Source of the DNA: Microterricola viridarii
Lineage (GTDB): Bacteria > Actinomycetota > Actinomycetes > Actinomycetales > Microbacteriaceae
NCBI RefSeq assembly: GCF_900104895.1
Contig: NZ_LT629742.1
Coordinates: 3,534,001-3,598,000, forward strand
DNA length: 64,000 nucleotides
Reading direction: 5' to 3'
Within the stretch, counting starts at the first letter, position 1; each line of letters begins with the position of its first letter. Position numbers and translations under genes: made by a program. A model generated the notes under the pieces. That model ran no database searches. It saw nothing but the letters and a program-made list of their open reading frames with translations, and was not told the DNA's origin. Shown here piece after piece: positions 38,946 to 48,804 of this stretch.

Positions 38946-40805
38946 TTACCGGCGCTTTCGGGTGCCGAAGATGCCGCCAATCACCGCGGTGAGCACCGAC
39001 TTGGTCGCGCTCGAGCCCAGCACCTCCTCGAGCACGGTCTTCTGCTGCTTCGTGGAGCGGGCCGTGCCCGAGGTCTTCTTCAGCAGCCGGTCGTACTCGG
39101 CCTGCGCCTTCTTCTCGGCCTTCGCCTGCTCGGCTGCGATCGCCGCCTGCGCCGTGGCGTACTCGGCGTCGGCCGCGGCCTTGTCCTCGGCCTGCTGGGC
39201 GGCGTCGGCCTTCGCCGCGGCATCCGCCAGCTTGCGGGTGAGGATCTCCCGCGCGGAGTCGCGGTCCAGGGCTGTGCCATATTTGGCGAGCAGGGGGGAT
39301 GCCGCGATCACGGCGTCGATGGCGGCATCCGGTGACGGCGACATCGAGCCCTGCGGCGCGCGCAGCCGGGTCCAGGCGACGGGGCTCGGCGCGCCCTTCT
39401 CGTTCATGACGGTGACGATGGCCTCGCCGGTGCCGAGCGTGGTGAGCACCTCGGCGAGGTCGTAGCCGGAGTTCGGGTACGTCGAGACGGTGGCGCGGAG
39501 TGCCTTCGCGTCATCCGGGGTGAAGGCGCGCAGCTGGTGCTGCACGCGGGAGCCGAGCTGGGCGAGCACATCGCCCGGCACGTCTTTCGGGGTCTGCGTG
39601 ACGAAGAAGATGCCGACGCCCTTGGAACGGATCAGCCGCACCGTCTGGGTGATCTGGGCGAGGAAGTCCTTGGAGGCCCCGGTGAAGAGCAGGTGTGCCT
39701 CGTCGAAGAAGAACACCAGCTTGGGCTTGTCGAGGTCGCCGACCTCTGGCAGGTCGTTGAACAGGTCGGCCAGCAGCCACATCAGGAAGGTGGAGTACAG
39801 CGCCGGCTTGTCCTGCACGCCGGGCACCTCAAGCAGGCTGATGACGCCAGAGCCGTCGGCCGCCTGGCGCAGGAACTCGGCGGTGTCGATCTCGGGCTCG
39901 CCGAAGAAGACGTCGGCGCCCTGGTCGGCGAAGGTGATGAGCTCGCGCAGGATGACGCCGACCGTCGCGCTGGAGAGGCCGCCCAGTTCCTTGAGCTCGG
40001 CCTTGCCGTCGTCGCTGATCAGGTAGGAGAGCACGGCGCGCAGGTCGGTCAGGTCGAGCAGCGGCAGGCCGGACTTCTCGGCGTAGTGGAAGACGAGGCC
40101 GAGGCTGGACTCCTGCGTGTTGTTCAGGCCGAGCACCTTGCTGAGCAGCACGGGGCCGAAGCCGGTGACCGTGGCGCGGATCGGCACGCCCCGGCCGACG
40201 CCGCCGAGCGAGAAGTACTCGACAGGGAAGCTGTCCGGGGTCCAGTCCTGGCCGATGCCTGCGGTGCGCGCGAGCAGTTTGGGGTTGGCCTCGCCGGCCG
40301 TGCCGATGCCGGAGAGGTCGCCCTTGATGTCGGCAGCGAACACGGAGACGCCGTGGCTGGAGAGTTGCTCGGCGAGCAGCTGCAGGGTGCGGGTCTTGCC
40401 CGTTCCGGTGGCGCCGGCGACGAGCCCGTGCCGGTTGGTCATGGCCAGCGGGATACGCACCTGCACCTCGGGCAGCGCCTCGCCGTTGACCAGGGCGCCC
40501 ATCTCCAGCGCCGGGCCCTCGAAGCCGTAACCGGCCCGGATGGTTTCGACGTGCGCGGCATCCAGCGGGCCCGCCGGCGAACCCCCACCGGCTAGGTCTG
40601 GGTCCCCGCTGGGTGAGCCTGTCGAAACCGCCGGCGCGGCCGCCTGTGCGGCCTCGGCCGCGGCGAGCGCTGCGGCCGCGGCCTCCTGTGCCTTCCTGAT
40701 CGCCTCTTCCGCCTGCGCCTGCAGCACCCGGGCTGCCTCGGCGGCGGCCGCCGCGGCGTTCTGCGCTGCCTTGAGCTGATCGGCCGTGGCCGCGTCATCC
40801 GTCAT
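38946..40805 (-). CDS. HerA-like P-loop ATPase (DUF853)
   Basis: The protein has 619 residues from the ATG 40805, preceded by AAGGGGA. An Ala-rich coiled segment (about 8-58) is followed by the repeat-derived VSTGSPSG and the ATPase domain: Walker A GATGTGKT, Walker B KLVFFFDEAH, and the FFVTQTP sensor. A second coiled Ala/Lys-rich region lies near 495-570. DUF853 proteins resemble HerA/FtsK-type hexameric translocases; the role is not established. I do not see a NurA nuclease partner. Confidence 0.85.
   Translation of the reverse strand: MTDDAATADQLKAAQNAAAAAAEAARVLQAQAEEAIRKAQEAAAAALAAAEAAQAAAPAVSTGSPSGDPDLAGGGSPAGPLDAAHVETIRAGYGFEGPALEMGALVNGEALPEVQVRIPLAMTNRHGLVAGATGTGKTRTLQLLAEQLSSHGVSVFAADIKGDLSGIGTAGEANPKLLARTAGIGQDWTPDSFPVEYFSLGGVGRGVPIRATVTGFGPVLLSKVLGLNNTQESSLGLVFHYAEKSGLPLLDLTDLRAVLSYLISDDGKAELKELGGLSSATVGVILRELITFADQGADVFFGEPEIDTAEFLRQAADGSGVISLLEVPGVQDKPALYSTFLMWLLADLFNDLPEVGDLDKPKLVFFFDEAHLLFTGASKDFLAQITQTVRLIRSKGVGIFFVTQTPKDVPGDVLAQLGSRVQHQLRAFTPDDAKALRATVSTYPNSGYDLAEVLTTLGTGEAIVTVMNEKGAPSPVAWTRLRAPQGSMSPSPDAAIDAVIAASPLLAKYGTALDRDSAREILTRKLADAAAKADAAQQAEDKAAADAEYATAQAAIAAEQAKAEKKAQAEYDRLLKKTSGTARSTKQQKTVLEEVLGSSATKSVLTAVIGGIFGTRKRR
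40606..40629. repeat. Interspersed repeat (GGTTTCGAC type) within the HerA-like gene
   Basis: CCGCTGGGTGAGCCTGTCG plus the next bases is the complement of the repeat at 22754-22777 with a single difference. It is read as VSTGSPSG, here between a coiled segment and the ATPase domain. Confidence 0.7.
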
Positions 40806-40854
40806 GGACACATCCCCTTTGCTCCCCGGTGGTTCCGCGCATGCCGGACTCGGC

Positions 40855-42186
40855 TCAGCCAGCCCGGGTGGGCGTGCGCTCGTCGAGGCCCCAGGGCTGG
40901 TCGTATCCGCCCTCGTCGAGCGGCCGTGCCATCAGCTCGAGGAAGGGGGCGGCGTCGAAGGCCTCCGGGCCGAGCACCCCGCTGCCCTTCCACACGCCGG
41001 TGGCGAGCAGCTCGAGTGCGATCACCGGGTTCATGGCCGTCTGCCAGACCACGCACTGGGCGTCGTACTCGCGCATCGTCCACTCGTTGTCGCTCACGTG
41101 GTACAGGTAGACCTCGCGCGGCTCGCCGTCGAGGCCGGTTCCCGTTACCCAGACTCCGGCGCAGGTCTTGCCGGACATGCGCGGGCCGATGCTGGCCGGG
41201 TCGGGCAGGGCGGCCGCGACGACGTCGCGTGGGGCGACCTCGACGGGGCCCGCGACGCCTGCGGCATCCGCACCGCGCACGCGCAGCGGAAGGGTCGAGT
41301 CCAGGCCCAGCAGGTGCAGCGTCTTCAGTACCCCGATGAACTCGGCGCCCAGACCGTATTTAAAGGTGACGCGCTTGGCGTCCAGCCAGCGCGGCATCAG
41401 CAGCACCTCCTCGTGCTCCACGTTGACGCACTCGACGGGCCCGATGCCCTCCGGGAACACGAAGACCTCCGGCTCGGAGAAGGGCGGCGTGGTGAACCAG
41501 CCCTCGTCCTTCTGCCAGATCACGGGCGGGTTCAGGCACTCCTCGATGGTGGTCCAGATCGAGAACGAGGGCGCGAACATCTCGTTGCCCTCGTCGTCGC
41601 GCACGACCAGGTTGGCGCCGTCCCGGGTGCCCAGCTCGTCGATCTCGCTGAACAGGTGGTCGCTGGCGTACCGGGCGAAGACGTCGCTGAGGCCCGGCTC
41701 GACGCCCATGCCGACGAGGGCGAGCTGGCCCAGCTTCTGCCAGTCCGGCGCCTGCGCGAACTGGTCGTCGCCGAGTTTGACGCCCGTCTGGCGGTGCGGG
41801 TCGGTCGGATGCGGCTCGCTGAGGCTCATGGCCATGTCGAGGTAGTTCGCCCCGGCGGCGAGGGCGCCGGCGAAGATCGTCGGCACGAACTTGGGCTCGA
41901 CGGCGTTCATCACGTGGCTGATGCGGTGTTCGCGCACGAGGGACTCGACCGCATAGGGGTCGGAGGCGTCGATCTGCTCGGCGCGGAAGCGCTGCGCGGA
42001 CTCCTCGCCGTGCCGGGCCGCGATCGCGGCGATGGTGCGCTCCGCACGGGACTCGTCGAAGTCGCTCACCACGATCAGCTCGTAGAAACTGCGGCGGGCC
42101 GCGATCTTGGCGATCGCGTCACCCACTCCCCCCGCGCCGACCAAGAGGATGCGCATGCCGCCCGAGACCACCCTGTCATCGTTCAT
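40855..42186 (-). CDS. Saccharopine dehydrogenase-family protein
   Basis: The protein has 443 residues. ILLVGAGGVGDAIAK is the nucleotide-binding loop; EPKFVPTIFAGALAAGANYLD and LVGMGVEPGLSDVFARY follow the saccharopine dehydrogenase/reductase layout. The family includes lysine-forming saccharopine dehydrogenases and carboxynorspermidine-type enzymes. The role here is not clear: bacteria with the diaminopimelate route (lysC-asd are present) do not need it for lysine synthesis, so degradation or polyamine metabolism is possible. An internal ATG at 42156 is an alternative start. Confidence 0.8.
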   Translation of the reverse strand: MNDDRVVSGGMRILLVGAGGVGDAIAKIAARRSFYELIVVSDFDESRAERTIAAIAARHGEESAQRFRAEQIDASDPYAVESLVREHRISHVMNAVEPKFVPTIFAGALAAGANYLDMAMSLSEPHPTDPHRQTGVKLGDDQFAQAPDWQKLGQLALVGMGVEPGLSDVFARYASDHLFSEIDELGTRDGANLVVRDDEGNEMFAPSFSIWTTIEECLNPPVIWQKDEGWFTTPPFSEPEVFVFPEGIGPVECVNVEHEEVLLMPRWLDAKRVTFKYGLGAEFIGVLKTLHLLGLDSTLPLRVRGADAAGVAGPVEVAPRDVVAAALPDPASIGPRMSGKTCAGVWVTGTGLDGEPREVYLYHVSDNEWTMREYDAQCVVWQTAMNPVIALELLATGVWKGSGVLGPEAFDAAPFLELMARPLDEGGYDQPWGLDERTPTRAG

Positions 42187-42224
42187 GCTCCGACGTTAGC
42201 GCGTGGGGCGGCCCCGTTCTAGGG

Positions 42225-42893
42225 TCAGTCTGCCGGGCGTGCCCGCGCCCGCGCCAGCCGCTCCGCCTCCAGCCAGCGGGCACTGAACGCCCAGAGCAGC
42301 AGCACGACGCCGGCGCCGATGAGCGCCCCGCCGACGGTGTCGCTCAGCCAGTGCGCCCCGAGCAGCGTGCGGCTCCACGCCATCAGCAGCACGTAGGCCA
42401 CCCCGGCGATGCGCACCCACACCACGGGGAAGAGCAGGGAGAGCGTCACCGCGATCACGGCGGCGTTGGCGGTGTGCCCGGAGGGGAAGGAGCCGAAGTC
42501 GGAGTGCACCAGGATGTCCTCCGGTCGCGGCCGGGCGAAGAGGTTCTTGAGCAGCTGCACGCCGAGCGTGCCGGCGAGCGCCGTCGCGACCGAGAACAGC
42601 GCGGCCCACGGTCGCCTGAGCAGCAACAGCATCGCGACGATCGAGAGCGGCACGACGAGCACCGCCACGATGCCGCCGCCGAAAGAGTTGAGGAAGAGCG
42701 CGAGCCCCTCGGTAAACGGCGAGCGCATCGACACCATGAAGCTCTGCCACGCCGCGTCGATCGCGAGCGGCGCGCCGCCGTTCAGCAGCATGATGCCCGC
42801 GCCGAGCAGCACCGCGAGCAGAACCGCGGCGGCACCGACGATCAGCGGGCGACGCCGGGGACTGTGTGTGCGGATGCCGCTCGCTGCCGTCAT
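42225..42893 (-). CDS. PAP2-family membrane phosphatase
   Basis: The protein has 222 residues with about six membrane segments. The three phosphatase motifs are present: KNLFARPRP, FPSGH, and SRTLLGAHWLSD, with catalytic histidines in the last two. Members remove phosphate from lipid substrates such as undecaprenyl pyrophosphate or phosphatidic acid. It is a single gene between the saccharopine-dehydrogenase-like gene and an MFS pump on the same strand. Confidence 0.92.
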   Translation of the reverse strand: MTAASGIRTHSPRRRPLIVGAAAVLLAVLLGAGIMLLNGGAPLAIDAAWQSFMVSMRSPFTEGLALFLNSFGGGIVAVLVVPLSIVAMLLLLRRPWAALFSVATALAGTLGVQLLKNLFARPRPEDILVHSDFGSFPSGHTANAAVIAVTLSLLFPVVWVRIAGVAYVLLMAWSRTLLGAHWLSDTVGGALIGAGVVLLLWAFSARWLEAERLARARARPAD

Positions 42894-42915
42894 GGGCCTA
42901 CGCTATCGCGGCCGC

Positions 42916-44205
42916 CTAGGCCGAGAGCGCAGGCACCGTGCGCGGGCGCACGATCCACCAGAGCGCAATGATCGCGATCAGCGCGGTGACGGCCATGACG
43001 CCGCCCATCGGCAGCGCGGTGCTGACGCCGAGCATCCCGACGAGGGGAGAGACGATCCCGGCGAGGCCGAAGTTCACCGCGCCGAGCAGCGAGGCGGCGG
43101 TCCCGGCCTCCTGGCCGTGGCCGTTCAGCGCGATCACCTGCACGCAGGGGAAGCTAAAGCCGCACATGGTGATGAAGAACCAGAGCGGGACGATCGTGCC
43201 CCAGAGGCCGGCGCCCGTGACATCCAGGACCATGATCGCAATGCCGAGCAGGAGCATCATCGAGGTGGTGATGGCGAGGATCCACTGCGGGGCGAGCACG
43301 GTGCGGATGAGGCGCGAGCTCGTCTGCACGCCGAGGATCACGCCGATCGAGTTCGCCCCGAACAGCAGGCCGTACTGCTGCGGGGTGAAGCCGTGCACCT
43401 GTTGGAAGAGGAACGCCGAGGAGGAGAGGTAGGAGAACAGGCCGGTGAAGACCATGCCGCCGACGATCGCGGTGCCGACGAACACCCGGTCGGAGAGCAC
43501 CGCCTTGAACCGCGCGCCGACGGTGGCGTGCGCGCTCTGCACCGGGCCGCCCTTCGGCCGGGTCTCCACGATCCACAGCCAGACGGCGAGCACGACGACG
43601 GCGCCGTAGGCGGCGAGCACCCAGAAGATGCCGCGCCAGTCCATCACGAGCAGCAGCTGTGAGCCGATGACGGGGGCGAGCACCGGCGCGAGGCCATTGA
43701 CCAGGGCCAGCCGGGAGAGCATCTTGACCAGGGGCTTGCCGCCGAACAGGTCGCGCACCATGGCCATGGCGACCACACCGCCGGCCGCCGCGCCGAAGCC
43801 CTGCAGCACGCGGAAGCCGCCGAGCACGAAGATGTCGGATGCCATGGCGGCACCGACGCAGGCGAGGATGTGCACCAGCGTCGCCAGGATCAGCGGCAGC
43901 TTGCGGCCGACCTTGTCACTCCACGGCCCGACGATCAGCTGGCCGAGGCCGAAGCCGATCATGGTGCCGGTGAGGGTGAGCTGCACGGCGGCCGCCGAGA
44001 CGCCGAGCTCGCTCTCCAACACGGGGAAGGCCGGCAGATAGAGGTCGATCGTGAACGGACCGAGCGCGGTCAGGGCGCCGAGAACCAGGATGTAGACGAG
44101 CCGCTGCCGGGCGCTGAGCGCATCGCCCGGGTGGGCGTGCCGGGGCAGGCGGATCGAGGCGGTGTCGTCGGGGCGGATGATCGGGATGCTGGCGGTGCTG
44201 GTCAC
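42916..44205 (-). CDS. Bcr/CflA-type multidrug MFS transporter
   Basis: The protein has 429 residues and twelve membrane segments. TIDLYLPAFPVLESELGVS and GPWSDKVGRKLPLI are characteristic of the Bcr/CflA drug:H+ antiporters (helix 1 and loop 2-3), and FRVLQGFGAAAGGVV is the motif C region of antiporters. I chose GTG 44205 with GAGGA seven bases upstream; the ORF extends to 44316 but that extension is unlike the family. The substrate is unknown. Confidence 0.9.
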   Translation of the reverse strand: MTSTASIPIIRPDDTASIRLPRHAHPGDALSARQRLVYILVLGALTALGPFTIDLYLPAFPVLESELGVSAAAVQLTLTGTMIGFGLGQLIVGPWSDKVGRKLPLILATLVHILACVGAAMASDIFVLGGFRVLQGFGAAAGGVVAMAMVRDLFGGKPLVKMLSRLALVNGLAPVLAPVIGSQLLLVMDWRGIFWVLAAYGAVVVLAVWLWIVETRPKGGPVQSAHATVGARFKAVLSDRVFVGTAIVGGMVFTGLFSYLSSSAFLFQQVHGFTPQQYGLLFGANSIGVILGVQTSSRLIRTVLAPQWILAITTSMMLLLGIAIMVLDVTGAGLWGTIVPLWFFITMCGFSFPCVQVIALNGHGQEAGTAASLLGAVNFGLAGIVSPLVGMLGVSTALPMGGVMAVTALIAIIALWWIVRPRTVPALSA

Positions 44206-44351
44206 AGGCGTGTCCTCGGAGGTGGCGGGGTGTCGGCGGGCGGCAGGGCTGCGCGCCTGCCCGATCGGCGACCCCTGGAGTCCGGGCCGTGCGCAGCCGT
44301 CGAATCGATTCGACACGGGCGACTGTGCAATGTTACCGGATGCCGGGGCGG

Positions 44352-44386
44352 GGGTTTCGACCCGTCGACAGGCTCGGGGCAGGCCG
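44352..44386. repeat. Interspersed repeat (GGTTTCGAC type) after the ROK gene
   Basis: GGTTTCGACCCGTCGACAGG and the next bases form an imperfect palindrome of the same general class as the copies in the HNH and HerA-like genes. It lies just past the stop of the ROK regulator, where it could act as a transcription end. Confidence 0.5.
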
Positions 44387-44389
44387 GGC

Positions 44390-45622
44390 TCAGCCGGCGG
44401 GGGCGGCGACGCCGGCTGGGTCCTCGAGCACGGGCTTGAAGGCCAGCAGTGCGGCCCCGACCGCGAGCAGCTCGTTGCCGAGCTCGGCCCGGCCGAACCG
44501 CACTCCGTCGCCGGCCCCCGGCAGGGCGCTGCGCGAGACAGCCCCGCTCAAGCGCTCGGGCGCGACCGCGTACAGCGTGCCGAGGAACCCGCCGAGCAGC
44601 ACCAGTTCGGGGTTCAGGGCGTTCACGATGTTGCGCAGCGCGATGGCCAGGAAGCCGCCCTGCCGCTCGAGGAGAGCGGCGACGGCGGCATCCGGGCCCT
44701 CTGGCCGGGCGAGGTGGGCGAGCAGCGCCTCCTCCAGCTCCTCGCTGCGGGTGTTGTCGAGCCCGAGCAGCGCCAACAGCGGCGCGCGCCGCACCTCGGT
44801 CTCGAGGCAGCCGCTCGCGCCGCAGTGGCACGGCGACCCGGCCGAGTTCACGAAGGTGTGCCCGAACTCGCCGGCGTAGCCGGCCGCGCCCTCGAACAGC
44901 TGGCCGTCGAGCGCGATGCCGCCGCCGATGCCGCTGGCCCCGCCGTTCAGGTAGACCAGGCCACGGGCTCCCCGACCGGCACCGTACTGGCTCTCGGCGA
45001 CGACTCCGGCTGAGGCGTCGTTCGCCGCGGTGACCGGCAGCTGCAGCTCCGCGGCCAGCATCTCGGCGATCGGGACGTCGCGCCAGCCGAGGTGCGGCGC
45101 GAGAATGACGACGCCGTCCGACGCGCGCACCAGTCCGGGCACCGCCACGCCGACGCCCACGAAGCGCGCGGAGGCGCCCAGCTCGCCGCGCATGCCGGCG
45201 ACGGCGGCCGCCACGATCGCGACCACCTCGTCTGGGCTCGGCGCCGTGGCGGTGTCGTGGCGGATGCGCGAGAGCACCCGGCCGCCCAGGCCGACCAGCG
45301 CGATCGTCACGGCGTCGATCTCGGGATTGACCGCGATCGCCACGACATCCTCGCGCGGCACGATCACCGGGCTGGGCCGCCCGGCCAACTTGGTGGCGCT
45401 GGGCTCCGCCTCGTCGACGAGCCCGAGCTCGACCAGCTCGGCGACGAGGGCGCCGATGGTCGAGCGGTTGAGGCCGGTCGCCCGCGTGAGCTCGGCCCGG
45501 GAGACCCGGCCGCGCGCGTGACTGATGCCGAGCACGACGGCCAGGTTGTTGCGGCGCACGTCGTCGAGGTTGTTGCCGCGCCGCGCCGGCCGCGAGGAGT
45601 CAGCCGCTGGGGTCTGCGCCAC
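44390..45622 (-). CDS. xylR: ROK-family repressor, probable XylR
   Basis: The protein has 410 residues from GTG 45622, preceded by AGAGAAGAG. An N-terminal winged helix (RVSRAELTRATGLNRSTIG) is joined to a sugar-kinase-like ROK domain with the zinc motif CHCGASGCLE and ANDASAGVVAE. It lacks a clear sign of catalytic use and faces xylA, so it is likely the xylose-responsive repressor of xylA-xylB and perhaps the transporter genes. Palindromes lie in the shared 206-bp gap. Confidence 0.85.
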   Translation of the reverse strand: MAQTPAADSSRPARRGNNLDDVRRNNLAVVLGISHARGRVSRAELTRATGLNRSTIGALVAELVELGLVDEAEPSATKLAGRPSPVIVPREDVVAIAVNPEIDAVTIALVGLGGRVLSRIRHDTATAPSPDEVVAIVAAAVAGMRGELGASARFVGVGVAVPGLVRASDGVVILAPHLGWRDVPIAEMLAAELQLPVTAANDASAGVVAESQYGAGRGARGLVYLNGGASGIGGGIALDGQLFEGAAGYAGEFGHTFVNSAGSPCHCGASGCLETEVRRAPLLALLGLDNTRSEELEEALLAHLARPEGPDAAVAALLERQGGFLAIALRNIVNALNPELVLLGGFLGTLYAVAPERLSGAVSRSALPGAGDGVRFGRAELGNELLAVGAALLAFKPVLEDPAGVAAPAG

Positions 45623-45667
45623 GAATTGCTCTTCTCTCGTTCGACGGCGAACCGCATCCGACGTCGA

Positions 45668-45691
45668 TTTGATGTTTTCAGCAACATAATA
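45668..45691. promoter_or_regulatory. Probable XylR operator near the repressor gene
   Basis: ATGTT and AACAT are arranged around six bases, with further partial symmetry (TGATGTT/AACATAA). The site lies about 50 bases before the ROK gene start, consistent with autoregulation. Confidence 0.5.
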
Positions 45692-45779
45692 GGCGCGCCC
45701 GGCCCCGCGCGGCGGCCGCCGCGCCCCGCGCACCCCGGGTTGGGCTGCACACACGGCTGGCGTTTTCCCGGCAGATCTG

Positions 45780-45800
45780 TAATATGTGGTTTATCCAAAC
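45780..45800 (+). promoter_or_regulatory. xylA -10 box and overlapping operator
   Basis: TAATAT (45780-45785) is a good -10 box. The palindrome GTTT-ATCC-AAAC (45789-45800) covers the expected transcription start, where a repressor would block transcription. Confidence 0.5.
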
Positions 45801-45828
45801 AAATCATCAATGAAGCTGAGGACACGCC

Positions 45829-47022
45829 ATGACCCCCACCCCCACCCGTGCCGACAAGTTCTCCTTTGGCCTCTGGACGATCGGATACAACGGCACGGAC
45901 CCCTTCGGCGGCCCGACGCGCCCCCACCTGGATGTCGTCGAGGCCGTGACCCGGCTGAGCGAGCTGGGCGCATACGGGCTCACCTTCCACGACGACGACC
46001 TCTTCGCCTTCGGCTCGAGCGACGCCGAGCGCCAGAAGCAGATCGACCGGCTGAAGCAGGCCATGGCCGACACCGGCCTCATCGTGCCGATGGTCACGAC
46101 CAACCTGTTCAGCGCGCCCGTCTTCAAGGACGGCGGCTTCACCTCCAACGATCGCGCCGTGCGCCGCTTCGCGCTTCGCAAGGTGATGCGCAACCTCGAC
46201 CTGGCTGCCGAGTTGGGCGCCAAGACCTTCGTCATGTGGGGCGGGCGGGAGGGAGCGGAGTACGACGCCGCCAAGGACATCGGGGCCGCGCTGGAGCGCT
46301 ACCGCGAGGCCGTCAACCTGCTCGGCGACTACGTCACCGACAAGGGCTACGACATCCGCTTCGCCATCGAGCCCAAGCCGAATGAGCCGCGCGGCGACAT
46401 CCTGCTGCCGACGCTCGGCCACGCCATCGCGTTCATCAACACCCTGGAGCGCCCCGAGCTGGTCGGCGTGAACCCCGAGGTCGGCCACGAGCAGATGGCC
46501 GGGCTCAACTTCACCGCCGGCATCGCGCAGGCCCTCGATGCGGGCAAGCTCTTCCACATCGACCTCAACGGCCAGCGTGGCATCAAGTACGACCAGGACC
46601 TGGTGTTCGGCCACGGCGACCTGCAGAACGCGTTCTCGCTGGTCGACCTGCTGGAGCACGGCGGACCGGACGGCGGCGCGGCCTACGACGGCCCCCGCCA
46701 CTTCGACTACAAGCCGTCCCGCACCGAGGACATCGACGGCGTCTGGAGTTCGGCGGCCGCGAACATGCGCATGTACCTGCTGCTCAAGGAGCGCGCCGTG
46801 GCCTTCCGCGCCGATCCCGAGGTGCAGGAGGCGCTGGCCGCCGCGAAGGTGGCCGAGCTGTCGGCGCCGACGCTCGGCGCCGGCGAGGGCTACGACGACC
46901 TGCTGGCCGACCGCGCCAGCTACGAGGACTTCGACGCCGACGCCTACTTCGGCGGCAAGGGCTTCGGCTTCGTGCGCCTGCAGCAGCTCGCGATGGAGCA
47001 CCTGTTGGGCGCGCGCGGATAA
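45829..47022 (+). CDS. xylA: Xylose isomerase
   Basis: The enzyme has 397 residues and converts xylose to xylulose. Metal and substrate residues lie in [22 protein letters not shown], the [11 protein letters not shown] stretch, and [16 protein letters not shown], all characteristic of the actinobacterial class I enzyme. GAGGA is placed before the ATG. Its stop codon is inside a long terminator stem. The divergent ROK regulator and the following kinase complete the xylose pathway. Confidence 0.98.
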   Translation: MTPTPTRADKFSFGLWTIGYNGTDPFGGPTRPHLDVVEAVTRLSELGAYGLTFHDDDLFAFGSSDAERQKQIDRLKQAMADTGLIVPMVTTNLFSAPVFKDGGFTSNDRAVRRFALRKVMRNLDLAAELGAKTFVMWGGREGAEYDAAKDIGAALERYREAVNLLGDYVTDKGYDIRFAIEPKPNEPRGDILLPTLGHAIAFINTLERPELVGVNPEVGHEQMAGLNFTAGIAQALDAGKLFHIDLNGQRGIKYDQDLVFGHGDLQNAFSLVDLLEHGGPDGGAAYDGPRHFDYKPSRTEDIDGVWSSAAANMRMYLLLKERAVAFRADPEVQEALAAAKVAELSAPTLGAGEGYDDLLADRASYEDFDADAYFGGKGFGFVRLQQLAMEHLLGARG

Positions 47023-47054
47023 AAAGGCGCTGCGCGCCTTTTTATCCGCGCGCG
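47010..47054 (+). terminator. Terminator-like hairpin overlapping the xylA stop
   Basis: The arm 47010-47030 (ending in GATAAAAAGGCGC) pairs perfectly over 21 bases with 47034-47054, leaving a three-base loop. The TAA stop of xylA is in the left arm. The T-rich tract is inside the stem, so it is not a standard terminator. Confidence 0.7.
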
Positions 47055-47187
47055 CAAGGCGGCAGCCCCACCTCCAGGAAATCTCAGGAACAGAAATTCC
47101 GGCCCCAGCCACAGGGAGGGGATGCCGCACGCCCCCATCCGCTGCGGCACCCCGGCCCGCACCCGTTGCCCCACCGAAAGGACCGCC

Positions 47188-48639
47188 ATGAACCTCGTCG
47201 CCGGCGTCGACTCCTCCACCCAGAGCTGCAAGGTCCTCATCGTCGACGCCGCCACCGGGCACATCGTGCGCAGTGGCCGGGCGGCGCACCCGGACGGCAC
47301 AGAGGTCGATCCAGAGGCGTGGTGGCTGGCGCTGCTCGAGGCCGTGGCGGATGCCGGCGGCCTCGCCGACGTGAGCGCGATCTCGGTCGGTGGGCAGCAG
47401 CACGGCCTGGTCGCGCTGGATGTGGGCGGGCGCGTCATCCGCCCCGCCCTGCTCTGGAACGACACCCGCTCGGCCGCCGCCGCCGAGGCGCTCACCGCCC
47501 AGTTCGGCGCCGCGGAGTACGCGGAGCGCATCGGGGTGGTGCCGGTGGCCTCGTTCACGGCGAGCAAGCTGCGCTGGCTGCGCGACGTGGAGCCCGGCAA
47601 CGCCGCCCGGGTGGCCGCCGTCGCCCTGCCACACGACTGGTTGAGCTGGCGCCTGCGCGGCTACGGGCCCGAGGGCTCCGCGCCGCTGGGGCCGATGCTC
47701 GACGAGCTCTGCACCGACCGCTCGGATGCCAGCGGCACCGCGTACTGGTCGGCGATCACGAACGACTACGACCGCGAGCTGCTCCTCGCCGCGCTCGGCC
47801 ACGACGCCCTGCTGCCGCGGGTGCTCGCCCCCGACGAGGGCGGCGGAGAGGTGCACGCCTCCGTGCTGGGCGCGAGTTCCCCCGCCGCGCCGATCGTGCT
47901 CGGCCCCGGCGCCGGCGACAACGCCGCGGCCGCGTTCGGGCTGGGCGCGCGCAGCGGCGACGTGATCGTCTCGATCGGCACCAGCGGCACCGTCTTCGCG
48001 GTCACCGACAGGCCGAGCCGCGACGCCACCGGCACCGTGGCGGGCTTCGCCGATGCGAGCGGCGCCTTCCTGCCTCTCGTCGCCACGCTGAACGCCGCCC
48101 GCGTCCTCGACGCCGTCGCCGGGCTGCTCGGCGTCGACCACGACGAGCTCGGCCGGCTGGCCCTCGAGGCGGAGCCCGGTGCCGGCGGCGCTGTCCTGGT
48201 GCCGTGGTTCGAGGGCGAGCGCACCCCGAACCTGCCGGGCGCCACCGCGGGCCTCTCCGGGCTGACCTTGGCCAACACGACCCGCAGCTCCGTGGCCCGC
48301 GCCGCGATCGAGGGGCTGCTCTGCGGCCTCGCCGACGGACTGGAGGCCGTGCTCGGCCAAGGCGTCCAGGCCCGCCGGCTGCTGCTGATCGGCGGCGCCG
48401 CCCAGAACCCCGCCGTGCAGGCGATCGCCGCCCAGGTCTTCGCACTGCCCGTCGTCGTGCCCACGCCGGGCGAGTATGTCGCGATCGGTGCCGCGCGGCA
48501 GGCCGCCTGGGTGCTGGCCGGCGGCGCGGCGCCGGAGTGGCCGCTCGCGACCGTCGCCGCCCCCGCGCTCGATCACCGCCCCGTGATCCGCACGCAGTAC
48601 GCAGCGGCGCGCGACGAGCGCGCCGCAGCCCTGCTGTAG
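47188..48639 (+). CDS. xylB: Xylulokinase
   Basis: The protein has 483 residues, a normal size for FGGY kinases. [17 protein letters not shown] is the phosphate-1 motif, [12 protein letters not shown] and LWNDTRS the substrate-binding parts, [10 protein letters not shown] the phosphate-2 loop and [12 protein letters not shown] the adenosine motif. GAAAGGA lies seven bases before the chosen ATG. It phosphorylates xylulose made by XylA, feeding the pentose phosphate pathway. Confidence 0.96.
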   Translation: MNLVAGVDSSTQSCKVLIVDAATGHIVRSGRAAHPDGTEVDPEAWWLALLEAVADAGGLADVSAISVGGQQHGLVALDVGGRVIRPALLWNDTRSAAAAEALTAQFGAAEYAERIGVVPVASFTASKLRWLRDVEPGNAARVAAVALPHDWLSWRLRGYGPEGSAPLGPMLDELCTDRSDASGTAYWSAITNDYDRELLLAALGHDALLPRVLAPDEGGGEVHASVLGASSPAAPIVLGPGAGDNAAAAFGLGARSGDVIVSIGTSGTVFAVTDRPSRDATGTVAGFADASGAFLPLVATLNAARVLDAVAGLLGVDHDELGRLALEAEPGAGGAVLVPWFEGERTPNLPGATAGLSGLTLANTTRSSVARAAIEGLLCGLADGLEAVLGQGVQARRLLLIGGAAQNPAVQAIAAQVFALPVVVPTPGEYVAIGAARQAAWVLAGGAAPEWPLATVAAPALDHRPVIRTQYAAARDERAAALL

Positions 48640-48649
48640 AGCGGCAAAA

Positions 48650-48662
48650 GGGAGCGCTCTCC
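48650..48662. promoter_or_regulatory. LacI-type operator candidate upstream of the binding protein gene
   Basis: GGGAGCGCTCTCC has the GAGCGCTC core seen in actinobacterial LacI-family sites. It lies in the 165-base AT-richer gap 48640-48804 that also should hold the promoter for the transporter genes. Confidence 0.45.
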
Positions 48663-48804
48663 GAACGTTATGAAATCGATACTGAGAATTGCTCGGGAAT
48701 ACTGCGCCCGGCGTTTTTTCGGAGCAACATTTCTATTTGCCACCATTCGACGTGGAAGGTGACCCCGCAAGGGCTACAACAGCACCGCATAGAAGGGCAG
48801 AGAG

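Noticed and set aside
45364-48576. A 1070-codon open frame on the minus strand
   Set aside because: It lies opposite xylA and xylB, which have clear family motifs, so it is a shadow of codon bias.
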